In this document: piece after piece, positions 19,950-29,594 of the stretch
How the letters are laid out: the number at the start of each line of letters is the position of its first letter
Numbering within the stretch: position 1 is the first letter of the stretch
NCBI GenBank assembly: GCA_016708875.1
Contig: JADJFA010000002.1
Span: 62,001-126,000 of the forward strand
Reading direction: 5' to 3'
From: Lewinellaceae bacterium
GTDB taxonomy: Bacteria; Bacteroidota; Bacteroidia; Chitinophagales; Saprospiraceae
Length of the DNA stretch: 64,000 nt
Position numbers and translations under genes: made by a program
The notes under the pieces: generated by a model
Databases searched by the model: none
What the model saw: the letters and a program-made list of their open reading frames with translations, nothing else
What the model was told of the DNA's origin: nothing

Positions 19950-21275
19950 ATGCACTCGAGGATTTCTTTTGGAAGAAATTGGAGTCGAAAAGTTGCCACC
20001 ACATTTGGCATACTGCTCGTCATTGCACTTCTATTCCCCATTTCCGCTTTCTCCCAATCAAAAAAAGAACTCGAAGAAAAGCGCAAAAAAATCATCCGTG
20101 ACATTCAGTCCACCCAGCGGATGATCAAAAAAACGGCCAAAACCAAGGAAGCCGCTTACGACCGCTACCTTGCATTGCAAAGCCAGATTGAAAGCCGGGA
20201 GGCACTTGTACAGACTCTGCAAGCAGAAATTGAGGCTGTCGAAGATGGCATAGTCCGCAATCAAATGGTGATTACCTCGCTTGGCGCCGATGTAGCAAAA
20301 ATGCGCGAAGAATATGGACGTACTGTTCGTAGTGCATTCAGACGCAAGACCTTGAGCAACCCAATCTTATACCTGCTTTCGGCTGAAAATCTCAATCAAG
20401 CCTTTCGTCGCTGGCTGTTTTTGCGTAAATACGACGAACGGCGGCGCGAACAGGCAGAGTCCATCCGATTTACGCAGGAGATGTTGTCAAAGAAGACCTC
20501 CAACCTTGAAGAAACACGCTTGGACAAAGAAAATCTGCTCATTTCTATTCAAGGGCAGAAAGCGACACTGACTGGCGAGCTCACAGAAAAGGATGAAATG
20601 TTGAAAGATTTGGGCAAAGACGAGGCCCGACTAAAATCCGATTTAGAGAAAAAGAAAGCTGACCACGAAGCACTGAACAATGCGATAGAAGGGGTAATTC
20701 AGGAGGAAGTGCGAAAACGAATGGAGGAAGCACGAAGCAAGCCAAAACCAGTGCCTTCCAAAACCGAAACCCCTGAAAAAGAACCGCTTAAGACATCCAC
20801 CTCTCCCTCTTCCAAGCCCCTTGCAACCGAAGTAAAGCCGCGAGCGGAAGAAGATAATGTATCGTTCAACTTCCGAAAGAGTAAAGGCCGTCTGCCCTGG
20901 CCTGTGGAAAGCGGATTTATTTCACGAGGGTATGGTAAGCAAAAGCACCCTACGTTGAAGAACATTGAAATCACAAACAACGGTGTGGACATCCGTACTG
21001 ATGAAGGTGCCACCGTACGCTGTGTGGCCGATGGAAAAATAGCTGGAATCCAATTTGTGCCCGGGCATGACTACACAGTAATTGTCCAGCATGGCGATTT
21101 TTACACCGTTTACACAAATCTGGCTTCCACAAACCTCTCAAAAGGCGACGAAGTGAAAGCCAGGCAAAACATTGGTCAGGTAAGCACGAACAACATTACC
21201 GGAACCTCTGAGCTGCACTTTGAACTGTGGCAGCAAAAGGAACGATTAAACCCGGCTCTTTGGATAAAAAAATAA
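19950..21275 (+). CDS. EnvC-like coiled-coil protein with degenerate M23/LytM domain
   Basis: 441 residues from the ATG at 19950. An earlier in-frame ATG at 19869 lies inside the preceding gene. A signal peptide (about 1-30, ends SAFSQS) is followed by a long coiled coil (about 31-260), a Pro/Lys/Ser linker and a LytM domain (about 310-441). The zinc-ligand positions look replaced: NNGVDI stands where active enzymes have HxGxD, and ELHFEL where they have HxH. This resembles E. coli EnvC, which activates amidases without cleaving peptidoglycan itself. Inferred role: activation of murein amidases during cell separation. Confidence 0.85.
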   Translation: MHSRISFGRNWSRKVATTFGILLVIALLFPISAFSQSKKELEEKRKKIIRDIQSTQRMIKKTAKTKEAAYDRYLALQSQIESREALVQTLQAEIEAVEDGIVRNQMVITSLGADVAKMREEYGRTVRSAFRRKTLSNPILYLLSAENLNQAFRRWLFLRKYDERRREQAESIRFTQEMLSKKTSNLEETRLDKENLLISIQGQKATLTGELTEKDEMLKDLGKDEARLKSDLEKKKADHEALNNAIEGVIQEEVRKRMEEARSKPKPVPSKTETPEKEPLKTSTSPSSKPLATEVKPRAEEDNVSFNFRKSKGRLPWPVESGFISRGYGKQKHPTLKNIEITNNGVDIRTDEGATVRCVADGKIAGIQFVPGHDYTVIVQHGDFYTVYTNLASTNLSKGDEVKARQNIGQVSTNNITGTSELHFELWQQKERLNPALWIKK

Positions 21276-21279
21276 GCAA

Positions 21280-21726
21280 ATGTGGTCAATGTATCCCAAA
21301 GCAATTTCCTCCTTGATCTGTATTGTGCTAATAATGATGCCATTGCTGGCTACAGCACAAAAAACGTCTTCAACGAAATCTCCTCCCCAAACCGCTGTTG
21401 ATTCTATGATGATGGGAAGCAGTGGCTTCGTTTTCAGACAATCAAGCATCAGTGAGGACACTTCCAAAGCCACCCTAAGGGTTCGTGTGGTGGAAAAAGG
21501 CGGAGATGCTGAGCCGATTCAGGGCGCTACAGTGTTGTTGCGCCGAGACAAAGACAAGATGCTTGGTAGGGTAACCAAACCCGATGGTCGCTGCCTGTTT
21601 GTTTCTGTACCTGAAAGCTACACCATACGGGTACAAATGACCGGGCTAAAAACGTTTGAAAAACCTGGATTCATGCTCGAAGCTGGCAAAGTGTACGATA
21701 TGGAAATCTTGATGGCAAAAAATTGA
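21280..21726 (+). CDS. Small secreted protein with carboxypeptidase-regulatory-like domain
   Basis: 148 residues. A signal peptide (ICIVLIMMPLLATAQ) leads to a Ser/Met-rich linker and a beta-sandwich-like domain (about 65-148, LRVRVVEKGGDAEPIQGATV ... VTKPDGRCLFVSVPE), typical of CarboxypepD_reg-like modules in Bacteroidota. An alternative start is the ATG at 21289. It begins four bases after the EnvC-like gene, so the two are probably cotranscribed. Function is unknown. A terminator follows. Confidence 0.7.
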   Translation: MWSMYPKAISSLICIVLIMMPLLATAQKTSSTKSPPQTAVDSMMMGSSGFVFRQSSISEDTSKATLRVRVVEKGGDAEPIQGATVLLRRDKDKMLGRVTKPDGRCLFVSVPESYTIRVQMTGLKTFEKPGFMLEAGKVYDMEILMAKN

Positions 21727-21730
21727 CATG

Positions 21731-21767
21731 AAAAAAGCCATTCCGACAGTTCGGAATGGCTTTTTTT
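21731..21767. terminator. Bidirectional intrinsic terminator
   Basis: A6 / GCCATTCCGA, loop CAGT, TCGGAATGGC / T7: a 16-bp stem with A- and T-runs on either side. It can serve both the gene ending at 21726 and the small minus-strand gene ending at 21795. Confidence 0.9.
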
Positions 21768-21794
21768 GTGAAGAAATTTTGAAATTCAAGGCAA

Positions 21795-21947
21795 TTACTC
21801 TTCTTGTTCGTAGTAGCCTTTTGCCCTGTATTTTAATTTTTCTACAGGCTTTAGTTTTTTCTTTTTGTGGTCTTGGTCTTGCAGACGGAAGTCACGATCG
21901 TCGGTACGACGGGGGTCTTTTTTGTTGTTCTTTTCCCAATGTCTCAT
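21795..21947 (-). CDS. Small highly charged protein (50 residues)
   Basis: A complete ATG-to-TAA frame. It starts MRHWEKNNKKDPRR and ends YRAKGYYEQEE; the composition is Lys/Arg/Asp/Gln-rich with no hydrophobic segment. It is convergent with the preceding gene across the shared bidirectional terminator, which supports it as a real transcription unit. The plus-strand frame over the same bases (21728-21958) starts inside the terminator and is less credible. Function is unknown. The charge pattern would suit a nucleic-acid- or ribosome-associated small protein, but that is only a guess. Confidence 0.55.
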   Translation of the reverse strand: MRHWEKNNKKDPRRTDDRDFRLQDQDHKKKKLKPVEKLKYRAKGYYEQEE

Positions 21948-22297
21948 GGCAAAAGTGAAGGAAGGTTTTTGAGTTCTCTTCTTCTATCTATAGAAAGTTT
22001 TTGCAGAGAACGCAGGTGAAAAAATAGGTGTTTGAATTTCGGCAAACAGCAGGTTTTGAAGGTGTTGACCGCCGAATCGTTTTACAAAAATAGTCCCTCT
22101 CTCCAAAATAGCAAGCGGCTTAGTGTTAAAATTTTTGAAGAAGCCTATTACATTTGGCTCTGCAGAGAATCACGAGTTCGGAAAATGATGGTTTGGTAAA
22201 CCCTCTTAAAATATTTTTTCGATGAGTATTCTCCGCAAATAGTTAATAATCAACCAATTCACTCCTAGAACTCAACCACAAACTTTCCTTACTTAGC
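21948..22297. other. Intergenic region, no recognised element
   Basis: About 350 AT-rich bases between a divergent small gene and the subtilase gene. Promoters for both must lie here, but I see no convincing TAnnTTTG box, terminator, RNA gene or repeat. Confidence 0.4.
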
Positions 22298-25200
22298 ATG
22301 AAAAAAATTCTTTCCATCCTTCTTTTGTTGCTGGCAATTTGTTTGCCGACGTTTTCTCAGAACACATTGCCCGTGTATTTTGCGCACGGGACAGAGAATT
22401 TTCCCGAAAATTTCGCCAACACCCGACAAACCCCCAACGTATCCGCCAACGAATTGGTGAACGGCCTTTACACCCGTTATATCCAGCCAGAAAAAATCAT
22501 GAACGCGCAAGAGCGATCTGCTTTTGAGGCTACTGGAGCGCGGGTCATCGGCTACGTCCAGTTTGGGGCGTATTTGGTCTTGTTGCCACAAAATTTTGAT
22601 TTTCAAAAAATTGAAGCGTTTTCGCCGCGCAGCATTGTGCCCGTAAAGCCCGAATGGAAAATGGCAGAAAGCCTACGCGAACAACCTTTTGGTGAATGGG
22701 CTGTGCGCGGAGATTCCATTGACGTGAACGCCCAAATTTACCCATCGCTCCGTATTGCTGAAGGTGCTGCATTGTGCCGCACACAGGGTCTTGAAGTGCT
22801 GAAAGAGGGCACCCAAAACGGCTTTGTGCAATTACGCATTCACAAAGACAAAATAAGCGAAGTGGCTGCGATGCCATTTATTCAATACCTTGAACTGGTG
22901 CCACCACCCGGCCAAAAAGAAGACACTCGTGGCCGCTCTCTCCACCGTGCCAATTTGGTAGCGAGCGATGGCCCATTGGGTAAAAAGTACGACGGGGCTG
23001 GCGTTGGTGTGCTGGTTCGCGACGATGGCCAACTCGGCCCACACATTGATATGCAAGGTCGCCTGTACAATTATGCATTAGGAGCGCCAACCGATGGAAC
23101 GCACGGCGATGGCGTCGTTGGCATAGTAGGTGGTGCTGGTAACCTTGATCCAACCAAAAAAGGCATGGCCGCAGGAGCAGATTTGTATTCTGTAGATTAT
23201 GTCAATGACTTTCAGGACCTCACCATGCCGCTACACTTCGATGAAGGGGTGACATTGACCAACTCATCGTATTCTGACGGCTGTAATGTGGGCTACACTC
23301 TGGCAACCCAAACCGTTGACCAGCAGATTTTTCAAAACCCAACCTTGATGCACGTCTTTTCTGCTGGCAATTCAAACAGCCAAAATTGCGGCTATGGTGC
23401 GGGCACTCAGTGGGGAAACATTACAGGAGGCCATAAAATGGCAAAAAACGCAATCGCAACGGCGAACCTCGTGGCAGATGCTACTTTGTCGGCCAGCTCG
23501 AGCCGCGGCCCTGCATACGATGGCCGCTTAAAACCAGATATTGCTGCCAACGGTGAAAATCAGGAATCGCTCAACCCAAACAACGGTTATCAGGTTTTTG
23601 GTGGAACTTCTGGTGCTGCACCTGGCATCGCAGGATGTCTTGCTCAACTCACCCATGCGTTCAGGACCATCAATGGAGTGGATGACGCCCCTGGAGCACT
23701 ATTAAAGGCGACCATTTTGAATACTGCCAACGATTTGGGCAATGTTGGCCCTGATTTCAAATTTGGCTGGGGACATGTGAACGCCTGGCGGGCATTGCGG
23801 CTTTTAGAACAAAACCAATGGCTTGAGGGAGATGCCGATCAGAGCGGCGATGTGACCCATACCATCCAAATACCAACGGGTGTAGTGGAGGCTAAAATAA
23901 TGGTCTATTGGGCAGAACCACCTTCAGCCCAAAACAACGCCAAGGCTTTGCTCAATGACCTTGACCTAACGGTGGTTGATGGCAGCGGCACACTAAGCCT
24001 GCCTTGGAAACTCAATCCTACACCAAACGCTACCCTACTTGACACACCCGCCGGGAAAGGCCGTGATTCCTTGAACAACGTAGAACAAGTGCTGATCACA
24101 AATCCTGTAGCAGGTACTTATACCGTCCACATTAAAGGGACCGAGGTACCCCTGGGGCCGCAGCATTACTACCTTGTTTGGGAGTTTGTCAAAGACGAAA
24201 TAAAAGTCACTTACCCTTCCGGTGGCGAGGGATTTGTCCCTGGTGAAGTGGAACGTCTGCACTGGGATGCATTTGGTACTACAGGCATTTTCTCCTTGCG
24301 CTACTCTACCGATGGCGGCAATACTTTTACGGGCATCACCAATGTAAGTGGAGACCGCCGAATGTACGACTGGACGGTACCAAACACGGTTAGTGGTAAA
24401 GTGCACTTGTTAGTGGTACGAGGCTCAAAACGCGACACTTCGGACTTCGCCGCCAGCATTGTTCCAGTACCTCAAAATCTTCAGGTTGTTAAAGTTTGCC
24501 CAGACTCCATCACGCTAAAATGGACAGAAATAAATGATACACTTAGCTACGATGGCTATCTTTTGGGAAACAAGTATATGGAAATCAAAGGGACCTCAGA
24601 TACAAACCTAATCTCCTTTCCAATACAAAATGCCGGTGCTGAGCAATGGGTTTCGGTCCGCGCCAGTCACCTTGATGGCACGGCTGGAAGGCGTGCGATC
24701 GCGATAAACTGGCCTGGTCAACTTTTAAATTGTCCACAACCCTACGATATAGCCGTTCGCGGAATGCTTTCTCCGGGTGGCAATGCCATTATTACCTGTG
24801 GAGCGTCGGAGGTGGATATTTCTATCCGTATTAAGAATGAAGGATTAAATATTTCCACAGGAGCAACTGCATTTTATCAGGTTAATAATGATCCGGCAGT
24901 GTCTGAACCCTTACCAGACATTGCTGCTGGGGGCTCCCTTGATTTTACTTTCCAAACACCTCTGGCGCTCGGGACAAGCGGAAATATTGACCTCAAATCC
25001 TGGGTTGTGTTCCCTGGTGACGTTGCCACTTTTAATGACACATTTTCGCTGGCTTTCCCTGTTGTCTCCGATGTGGTCAATCAATTTTTTACTGAAAATT
25101 TTGAAGCAGCACCAGGCTACCCGATTGGTTGGGCTTCTGTCAATCCAGATGCTGCACTTGGTTGGGAGACAACTGATAACTTGTTCGTGCCTGTTGTAGG

Positions 25201-26380
25201 CCCCGACGATGTGATCGGACGATCATTCCACCTCAACTTCTTCGAGTATGGCCCAGACGCAATTGGGCAAGAGGACTTCCTCTATATGATTCCAATTGAT
25301 TTGGCAGGCTTGGACAATCCAGGGCTTACATTTGAAGTGGCCCATGCCAGGTATGATAATGTTTATGTAGACGGATTGCGTGTGGAAGTTTTTACCAACT
25401 GCGATTTGAGCGGAACACCTGTAACAGTATGGGAGAAGAGCGACCCAGAACTTGCTACAGTGCCAAATCAAACCACGTATTACTATGCCGGAAGCGGGGA
25501 TGATTGGCGCTTGGAAACGGTGGATCTCAATTCTTTTGCAGGACAAAAAATCATCATCCGCTTTGTGTCCATTGATGGCTATGGCAATAGCCTTTATATT
25601 GACGATATAGGTATTACAGAATTTGAAACCCCTGTTCCTCCCGTGGCAGAATTTATGGCCCCCGACACTATCTGTCGCTTGGATACCTTGGCTTTTCAAG
25701 CTACCCCTTCGACAAATGATGCAGTCTACCAGTGGACTTTTGGCACCGGCGCACTGCCTGGTACGGCTACTGGTATTGGGCCACACAATGTCGTTTACCC
25801 CGCAATTGGCAACAAAACGGTACGCTTGATTGTAAGCAATAGCCTTGGTGCTGACACTATGATCCAAGTCCTAAACGTGCGTCAACTCGCTATTGCAAAC
25901 TTCACGGCTGTCCAAAACCTGCTAACTGCCACTTTCACCAATACCAGCACAAATGCCATTTCCTACCTCTGGGATTTTGGAGACGGTATGACAAGTACCG
26001 AGGCAAATCCAGTACACACTTATGCCGCAACGGGCACGTATGTGGTTACACTTTCGGCTACCAATGCCTGTCGCACCCATGACAAGACCCTGAACGTAGG
26101 CGTAACCGGGGTGAACGAACTTGCTGAACGTATCGGAATCACCATTTTGCCCAACCCTACTGAAGGCGACTTTGCCGTAGAGTTGGACAGCCGAATCGCG
26201 GGCAATGTGCAACTTACTCTGTTCGACGCCGCTGGTCGAAAAGTATCTGCGCAAGAAACAAACGTAAAACAAGGTATTACCCGGGTTGCGTTTGAAAACC
26301 TGAACTTGCCCAAAGGCTTGTACCAACTGAACGTGCAGGCAGATGGGAAGCAAGCCACTTTTAATGTTGCAGTGCAATAG
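22298..26380 (+). CDS. Secreted subtilisin-like (S8) serine protease with PKD domain and T9SS sorting signal
   Basis: 1,360 residues, intact. The signal peptide is MKKILSILLLLLAICLPTFSQ. The S8 catalytic triad can be placed at Asp242 (VLVRDDG), His269 (GTHGDGVVG) and Ser438 (FGGTSGAAPG), with oxyanion Asn358 (SAGNS). After the protease come a jelly-roll/P-domain-like segment (about 510-640), Ig-like and fibronectin-like modules, a cleaved-adhesin/MAM-like segment (about 930-1110), a PKD domain (about 1208-1268, YLWDFGDG) and a T9SS sorting domain (about 1280-1360, ILPNPTEGDF). Role: an extracellular or surface-bound protease for protein breakdown. It is monocistronic with its own terminator. 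Confidence 0.95.
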   Translation: MKKILSILLLLLAICLPTFSQNTLPVYFAHGTENFPENFANTRQTPNVSANELVNGLYTRYIQPEKIMNAQERSAFEATGARVIGYVQFGAYLVLLPQNFDFQKIEAFSPRSIVPVKPEWKMAESLREQPFGEWAVRGDSIDVNAQIYPSLRIAEGAALCRTQGLEVLKEGTQNGFVQLRIHKDKISEVAAMPFIQYLELVPPPGQKEDTRGRSLHRANLVASDGPLGKKYDGAGVGVLVRDDGQLGPHIDMQGRLYNYALGAPTDGTHGDGVVGIVGGAGNLDPTKKGMAAGADLYSVDYVNDFQDLTMPLHFDEGVTLTNSSYSDGCNVGYTLATQTVDQQIFQNPTLMHVFSAGNSNSQNCGYGAGTQWGNITGGHKMAKNAIATANLVADATLSASSSRGPAYDGRLKPDIAANGENQESLNPNNGYQVFGGTSGAAPGIAGCLAQLTHAFRTINGVDDAPGALLKATILNTANDLGNVGPDFKFGWGHVNAWRALRLLEQNQWLEGDADQSGDVTHTIQIPTGVVEAKIMVYWAEPPSAQNNAKALLNDLDLTVVDGSGTLSLPWKLNPTPNATLLDTPAGKGRDSLNNVEQVLITNPVAGTYTVHIKGTEVPLGPQHYYLVWEFVKDEIKVTYPSGGEGFVPGEVERLHWDAFGTTGIFSLRYSTDGGNTFTGITNVSGDRRMYDWTVPNTVSGKVHLLVVRGSKRDTSDFAASIVPVPQNLQVVKVCPDSITLKWTEINDTLSYDGYLLGNKYMEIKGTSDTNLISFPIQNAGAEQWVSVRASHLDGTAGRRAIAINWPGQLLNCPQPYDIAVRGMLSPGGNAIITCGASEVDISIRIKNEGLNISTGATAFYQVNNDPAVSEPLPDIAAGGSLDFTFQTPLALGTSGNIDLKSWVVFPGDVATFNDTFSLAFPVVSDVVNQFFTENFEAAPGYPIGWASVNPDAALGWETTDNLFVPVVGPDDVIGRSFHLNFFEYGPDAIGQEDFLYMIPIDLAGLDNPGLTFEVAHARYDNVYVDGLRVEVFTNCDLSGTPVTVWEKSDPELATVPNQTTYYYAGSGDDWRLETVDLNSFAGQKIIIRFVSIDGYGNSLYIDDIGITEFETPVPPVAEFMAPDTICRLDTLAFQATPSTNDAVYQWTFGTGALPGTATGIGPHNVVYPAIGNKTVRLIVSNSLGADTMIQVLNVRQLAIANFTAVQNLLTATFTNTSTNAISYLWDFGDGMTSTEANPVHTYAATGTYVVTLSATNACRTHDKTLNVGVTGVNELAERIGITILPNPTEGDFAVELDSRIAGNVQLTLFDAAGRKVSAQETNVKQGITRVAFENLNLPKGLYQLNVQADGKQATFNVAVQ

Positions 26381-26405
26381 CAAGCATTTTTCCTAGTTTT
26401 TTCCG

Positions 26406-26444
26406 ACATGAGCCACCACTTCGTTGGGGTGGCTCATGTTTTTT
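26406..26444 (+). terminator. Intrinsic terminator of the subtilase gene
   Basis: A 12-bp perfect stem (ACATGAGCCACC / GGTGGCTCATGT), a 10-base loop, and six Ts. Confidence 0.9.
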
Positions 26445-26485
26445 GATGCCTGTTACAACTGGTGCTTAAATCCTGTGTAGAGCCT

Positions 26486-26493
26486 TACATTTG
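26486..26493 (+). promoter_or_regulatory. -7 box (TACATTTG) for the MBL hydrolase gene
   Basis: TAnnTTTG match 42 bases upstream of the ATG at 26535. Confidence 0.5.
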
Positions 26494-26534
26494 CCCTGAA
26501 CCCAGAGGCTTTGGCAATTCAAAAGACCTGAACT

Positions 26535-27455
26535 ATGAGCAAAATCATTTATCGTGATCCCCACGTCACGATTTTTCAGAGCGCACTCTTCCAAACCAAC
26601 TCTACAGTGGTTTGTACGGAAGATGTAGTGCTGGTGTTTGACCCGGCTTGGTTGCCTGATGAGGTAGAGGCCATCCGCCAATATGTGGAAAGCATTCGCG
26701 GCGATAAGCACGTTTTCCTGTTTTTTACGCACTCTGATTTCGACCATATCATTGGCTATGGAGCGTTCAAAGCCGACAAGGTTTTTATGTCGAAAGCAAT
26801 GGCTGAAAACCCTGACCAGGCAATTTGTGTGGAGAAATGTCTCGAGTTCGATGAGCAATATTATATAAAGCGCCCCTACCCTATTGTTTACCCAAAAGGG
26901 GATTTCCTGGTGTTCCGTGATGGGGTGCAATACCGCTACGGAAATACCAAAATGTCGTTTTATCTGACGCCAGGGCATACTGCAGATAGCATGATGGTCA
27001 TTGTGTGGCAGCTCGGCCTCTGCATCGCAGGCGATTATTTATGCAACTGCGAGTTCCCCTTCATTTACCACAGCAGCGTGGACTACGAACAAACTTTGGA
27101 GAAACTCCCACGTATCCACGACCGAAACTGGTTTACACGCATGGTGCCCGGCCACGGCGATCCAGCATTGAATATCAACGATTGGTTACAACGCCGCACT
27201 GAGGCACAGGCTTACTTGTTCGCACTTCGGGAAAGTATCGCTACAAAAGTGCCTTTTGATGAAGAATCGCTGTGGTCAAGATACCATTTTCCGCGCTTGC
27301 AGCGCAAGTACCACCTGGACAATATTGCCCTAATGACCCGCGAATATGAGCAGGGCTTGTGGGCCTGGGATCCTGATTTTGAATTGACTTCTCCCATGCT
27401 GCAGGAGACGTACATTTCCGACACTCCAATTATTGACAGCGATGACGAGGGCTGA
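26535..27455 (+). CDS. MBL-fold metallo-hydrolase
   Basis: 306 residues with metallo-beta-lactamase-fold motifs in order: THSDFDH, a variant of HxHxDH in which the second His is Asp; PGHTADS; AGDYL; and PGHGDP. It has no signal peptide, so it is cytoplasmic. The second His ligand of site 1 being Asp is also found in other members of the superfamily. It overlaps the next gene by about 14 bases. Substrate unknown; family members hydrolyse thioesters, phosphoesters or lactones. Confidence 0.85.
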   Translation: MSKIIYRDPHVTIFQSALFQTNSTVVCTEDVVLVFDPAWLPDEVEAIRQYVESIRGDKHVFLFFTHSDFDHIIGYGAFKADKVFMSKAMAENPDQAICVEKCLEFDEQYYIKRPYPIVYPKGDFLVFRDGVQYRYGNTKMSFYLTPGHTADSMMVIVWQLGLCIAGDYLCNCEFPFIYHSSVDYEQTLEKLPRIHDRNWFTRMVPGHGDPALNINDWLQRRTEAQAYLFALRESIATKVPFDEESLWSRYHFPRLQRKYHLDNIALMTREYEQGLWAWDPDFELTSPMLQETYISDTPIIDSDDEG

Positions 27456-28014
27456 AACACGGGAATGGCTGGAAGCCCAAATCCTCGCCGAACACAGCAA
27501 GGCGCAGACCATGCGCATCGTCCGTTGGGTTGGCCATGATGCAGAGCGTTTGGAAATTCTCATGGAAATTTTCTTGAACAACCCGGCTTCCAAGCCTTTG
27601 CCACAAGGAAGGGGTTATAAGTACATTTTTACCCAAAGAAGTTCATGGGCTGTGCGTTATGTGGGAGAAAAATCTCCCGAGATCATAGCGCCATGGTTGC
27701 CAATTTTGGTGGCTAATTTGCGCCAGCCAAATCTGCACGACGCGATAAAGCGAAATACACTCAATGTTTTTGAACCCCTCGATTTTCCAGCCGAATTGGA
27801 CGACGATTTGGCCGACCTGTGCTTTACCTATCTCGCCGACCCTAAAGAACCCATTGCAATTCGATGTGCTTCCATGACGGTTTTGGAAAAAATCTGTAAT
27901 CGAGTTCCAGAGTTAAAAAGTGAACTGCGTTTGCTTTTGGAAGAGCATTTAGAACATGGTACGGCCGGTTTCAAAAGCAGGGCGAAGAAGGTTTTGAGAA
28001 ATTTAGGTGGTTAG
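27442..28014 (+). CDS. HEAT-repeat-like hypothetical protein
   Basis: 190 residues from the ATG at 27442, overlapping the MBL hydrolase gene end in another frame (likely translational coupling). All-helical, with a HEAT/armadillo-like repeating pattern (AVRYVGEKSPEIIAPWLPIL, IKRNTLNVFEPLDFPAELDD, AIRCASMTVLEKICNRVPEL). Proteins of this type recur in Bacteroidota without known function. It may act with the MBL hydrolase, judging only from the overlap. Confidence 0.7.
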   Translation: MTRAETREWLEAQILAEHSKAQTMRIVRWVGHDAERLEILMEIFLNNPASKPLPQGRGYKYIFTQRSSWAVRYVGEKSPEIIAPWLPILVANLRQPNLHDAIKRNTLNVFEPLDFPAELDDDLADLCFTYLADPKEPIAIRCASMTVLEKICNRVPELKSELRLLLEEHLEHGTAGFKSRAKKVLRNLGG

Positions 28015-28110
28015 TGCCCAATTCATACGCTATTTACCGGATGCGGCACTTAACTGACATTTTGTGCAAAACACAGGTGACATTCTGGCACTTTTCCCAA
28101 AAAGAAGGCT

Positions 28111-28118
28111 TACTTTTG
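28111..28118 (+). promoter_or_regulatory. -7 box (TACTTTTG) for miaB
   Basis: TAnnTTTG match 26 bases before the miaB start. Confidence 0.55.
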
Positions 28119-28143
28119 CGGGCGCAAAAGCGCAGCGATCTCC

Positions 28144-29581
28144 ATGCTTTACGACGCAAATCCGACCCTTGAAGGGGTAAAAACAATAGATGAAGCCATG
28201 CAAGGCAGTGTGTTTTTTAATGAACACGCGGTACTAAGCAATACCCCTGGGCTGAAGCATTTTTACATCGAGAGTTATGGTTGTGCTATGAATTTCTCGG
28301 ATTCGGAAATCGTAGCCAGCATTCTGGGTGACATTGGTTACGCTCCCACCCGCAACATGGAGGAAAGTGACCTTATACTCGTAAACACCTGTTCAATCCG
28401 TGAAAAAAGCCGAGGAAACCGTGCGTAAACGCCTGAAAGTGTTTGCTTTGATGAAGCGTGCACGTCCCGGAATAAAAGTAGGTGTGCTCGGTTGCATGGC
28501 CGAGCGCCTCAAAAAACAATGGCTCGAAGAGGAAAAATTGGTTGATCTCGTGGTGGGTCCTGATGCCTATCGCGACCTGCCCAATCTTATCGGTGGCGCA
28601 GAAGACGGCGGACGTATGGTGAACGTGTTGCTCAGCCGGGAAGAAACCTACGCCGATATTAGTCCGGTACGTCTTGATTCAAACGGTGTTACGGCTTTTA
28701 TCTCCATTATGCGCGGCTGCGACAATATGTGCTCGTTTTGTGTGGTTCCGTTTACCCGTGGTCGTGAGCGTTCGCGGGAGCCGTTCAGCATTGTGGCGGA
28801 AGCACGGGATTTATTTGAAAAAGGCTACCGTGAGGTCACGTTGTTGGGGCAAAACGTGGATTCCTACAAATGGGAAAATCCCGAAACCAACGAACGCGCC
28901 GACTTTGCTGACCTGCTGGCCATGACCGCCGGCGTTCATCCCGACCTGCGGGTACGGTTCAGCACCAGTCACCCGAAGGACATGACAGACAAGGTGTTGC
29001 ACACCATGGCTGCCCACGACAATATCTGCAAATACATTCACTTGCCAGTGCAATCCGGCAATTCGCGTGTGCTGGAAATGATGAACCGCACCTATGATCA
29101 CGACTGGTACATGGAGCGTGTAGAAAGTATCCGACGCATTTTGCCAGACGCCGCCATTTCTAGCGACATCATCACGGGCTTTTGCTCGGAAACGGAGGAC
29201 GCGCACCAAGACACGCTTTCGATGATCGAATGGGCGGGTTATTCCATGTCGTACATGTTTTCATACTCCGAGCGTCCGGGCACACTTGCTGCAAGAAAAT
29301 ACGCCGACGACATTCCGGAAGAAGTGAAAAAACGCCGACTCAGTGAGGTCATCGCGCTGCAAAGGGCGGTGGGTTCTCGATACAATCAGGGCGAAATTGG
29401 CAAGACGTTTCGGGTGTTGATTGAGCGCGATTCAAGTAAATCTGACCAGGAGTTTTGTGGCCGGAATTCGCAGAATAGCATGTGTGTTTTTCCCAAAAAA
29501 GAGGGTTTGAAACCGGGGGACTATGTAATGGTGAAGATTAAGGAGGTGACGAGCGCGACGTTGTTGGGGGAGGTGGTTTGA
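28144..29581 (+). CDS. miaB: tRNA-2-methylthio-N6-dimethylallyladenosine synthase MiaB (one frameshift)
   Basis: About 478 residues once one A is removed from the A6 run at 28403-28408, giving NTCSIREKAEETVRKRL. It is a radical-SAM methylthiotransferase that adds 2-methylthio to i6A37 of tRNAs. The N-terminal UPF0004 domain has the second cluster cysteines (YGCAMN, NTCSIRE, LGCMAER). The SAM cluster motif is RGCDNMCSFCVVPF, and a C-terminal TRAM domain ends at LLGEVV. Length and domains match the family, so the single insertion is probably a base-calling error rather than gene loss. Confidence 0.93.
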
Positions 29582-29594
29582 ATTTAACACCTAC

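Noticed and set aside
21728..21958. 76-codon plus-strand frame after the small secreted protein
   Set aside because: It begins within an intrinsic terminator, and the opposite strand has a better small coding frame.
25223..25867. 214-codon minus-strand frame inside the subtilase gene
   Set aside because: Antisense to MAM-like and PKD coding sequence of an intact protease; no motif of its own.
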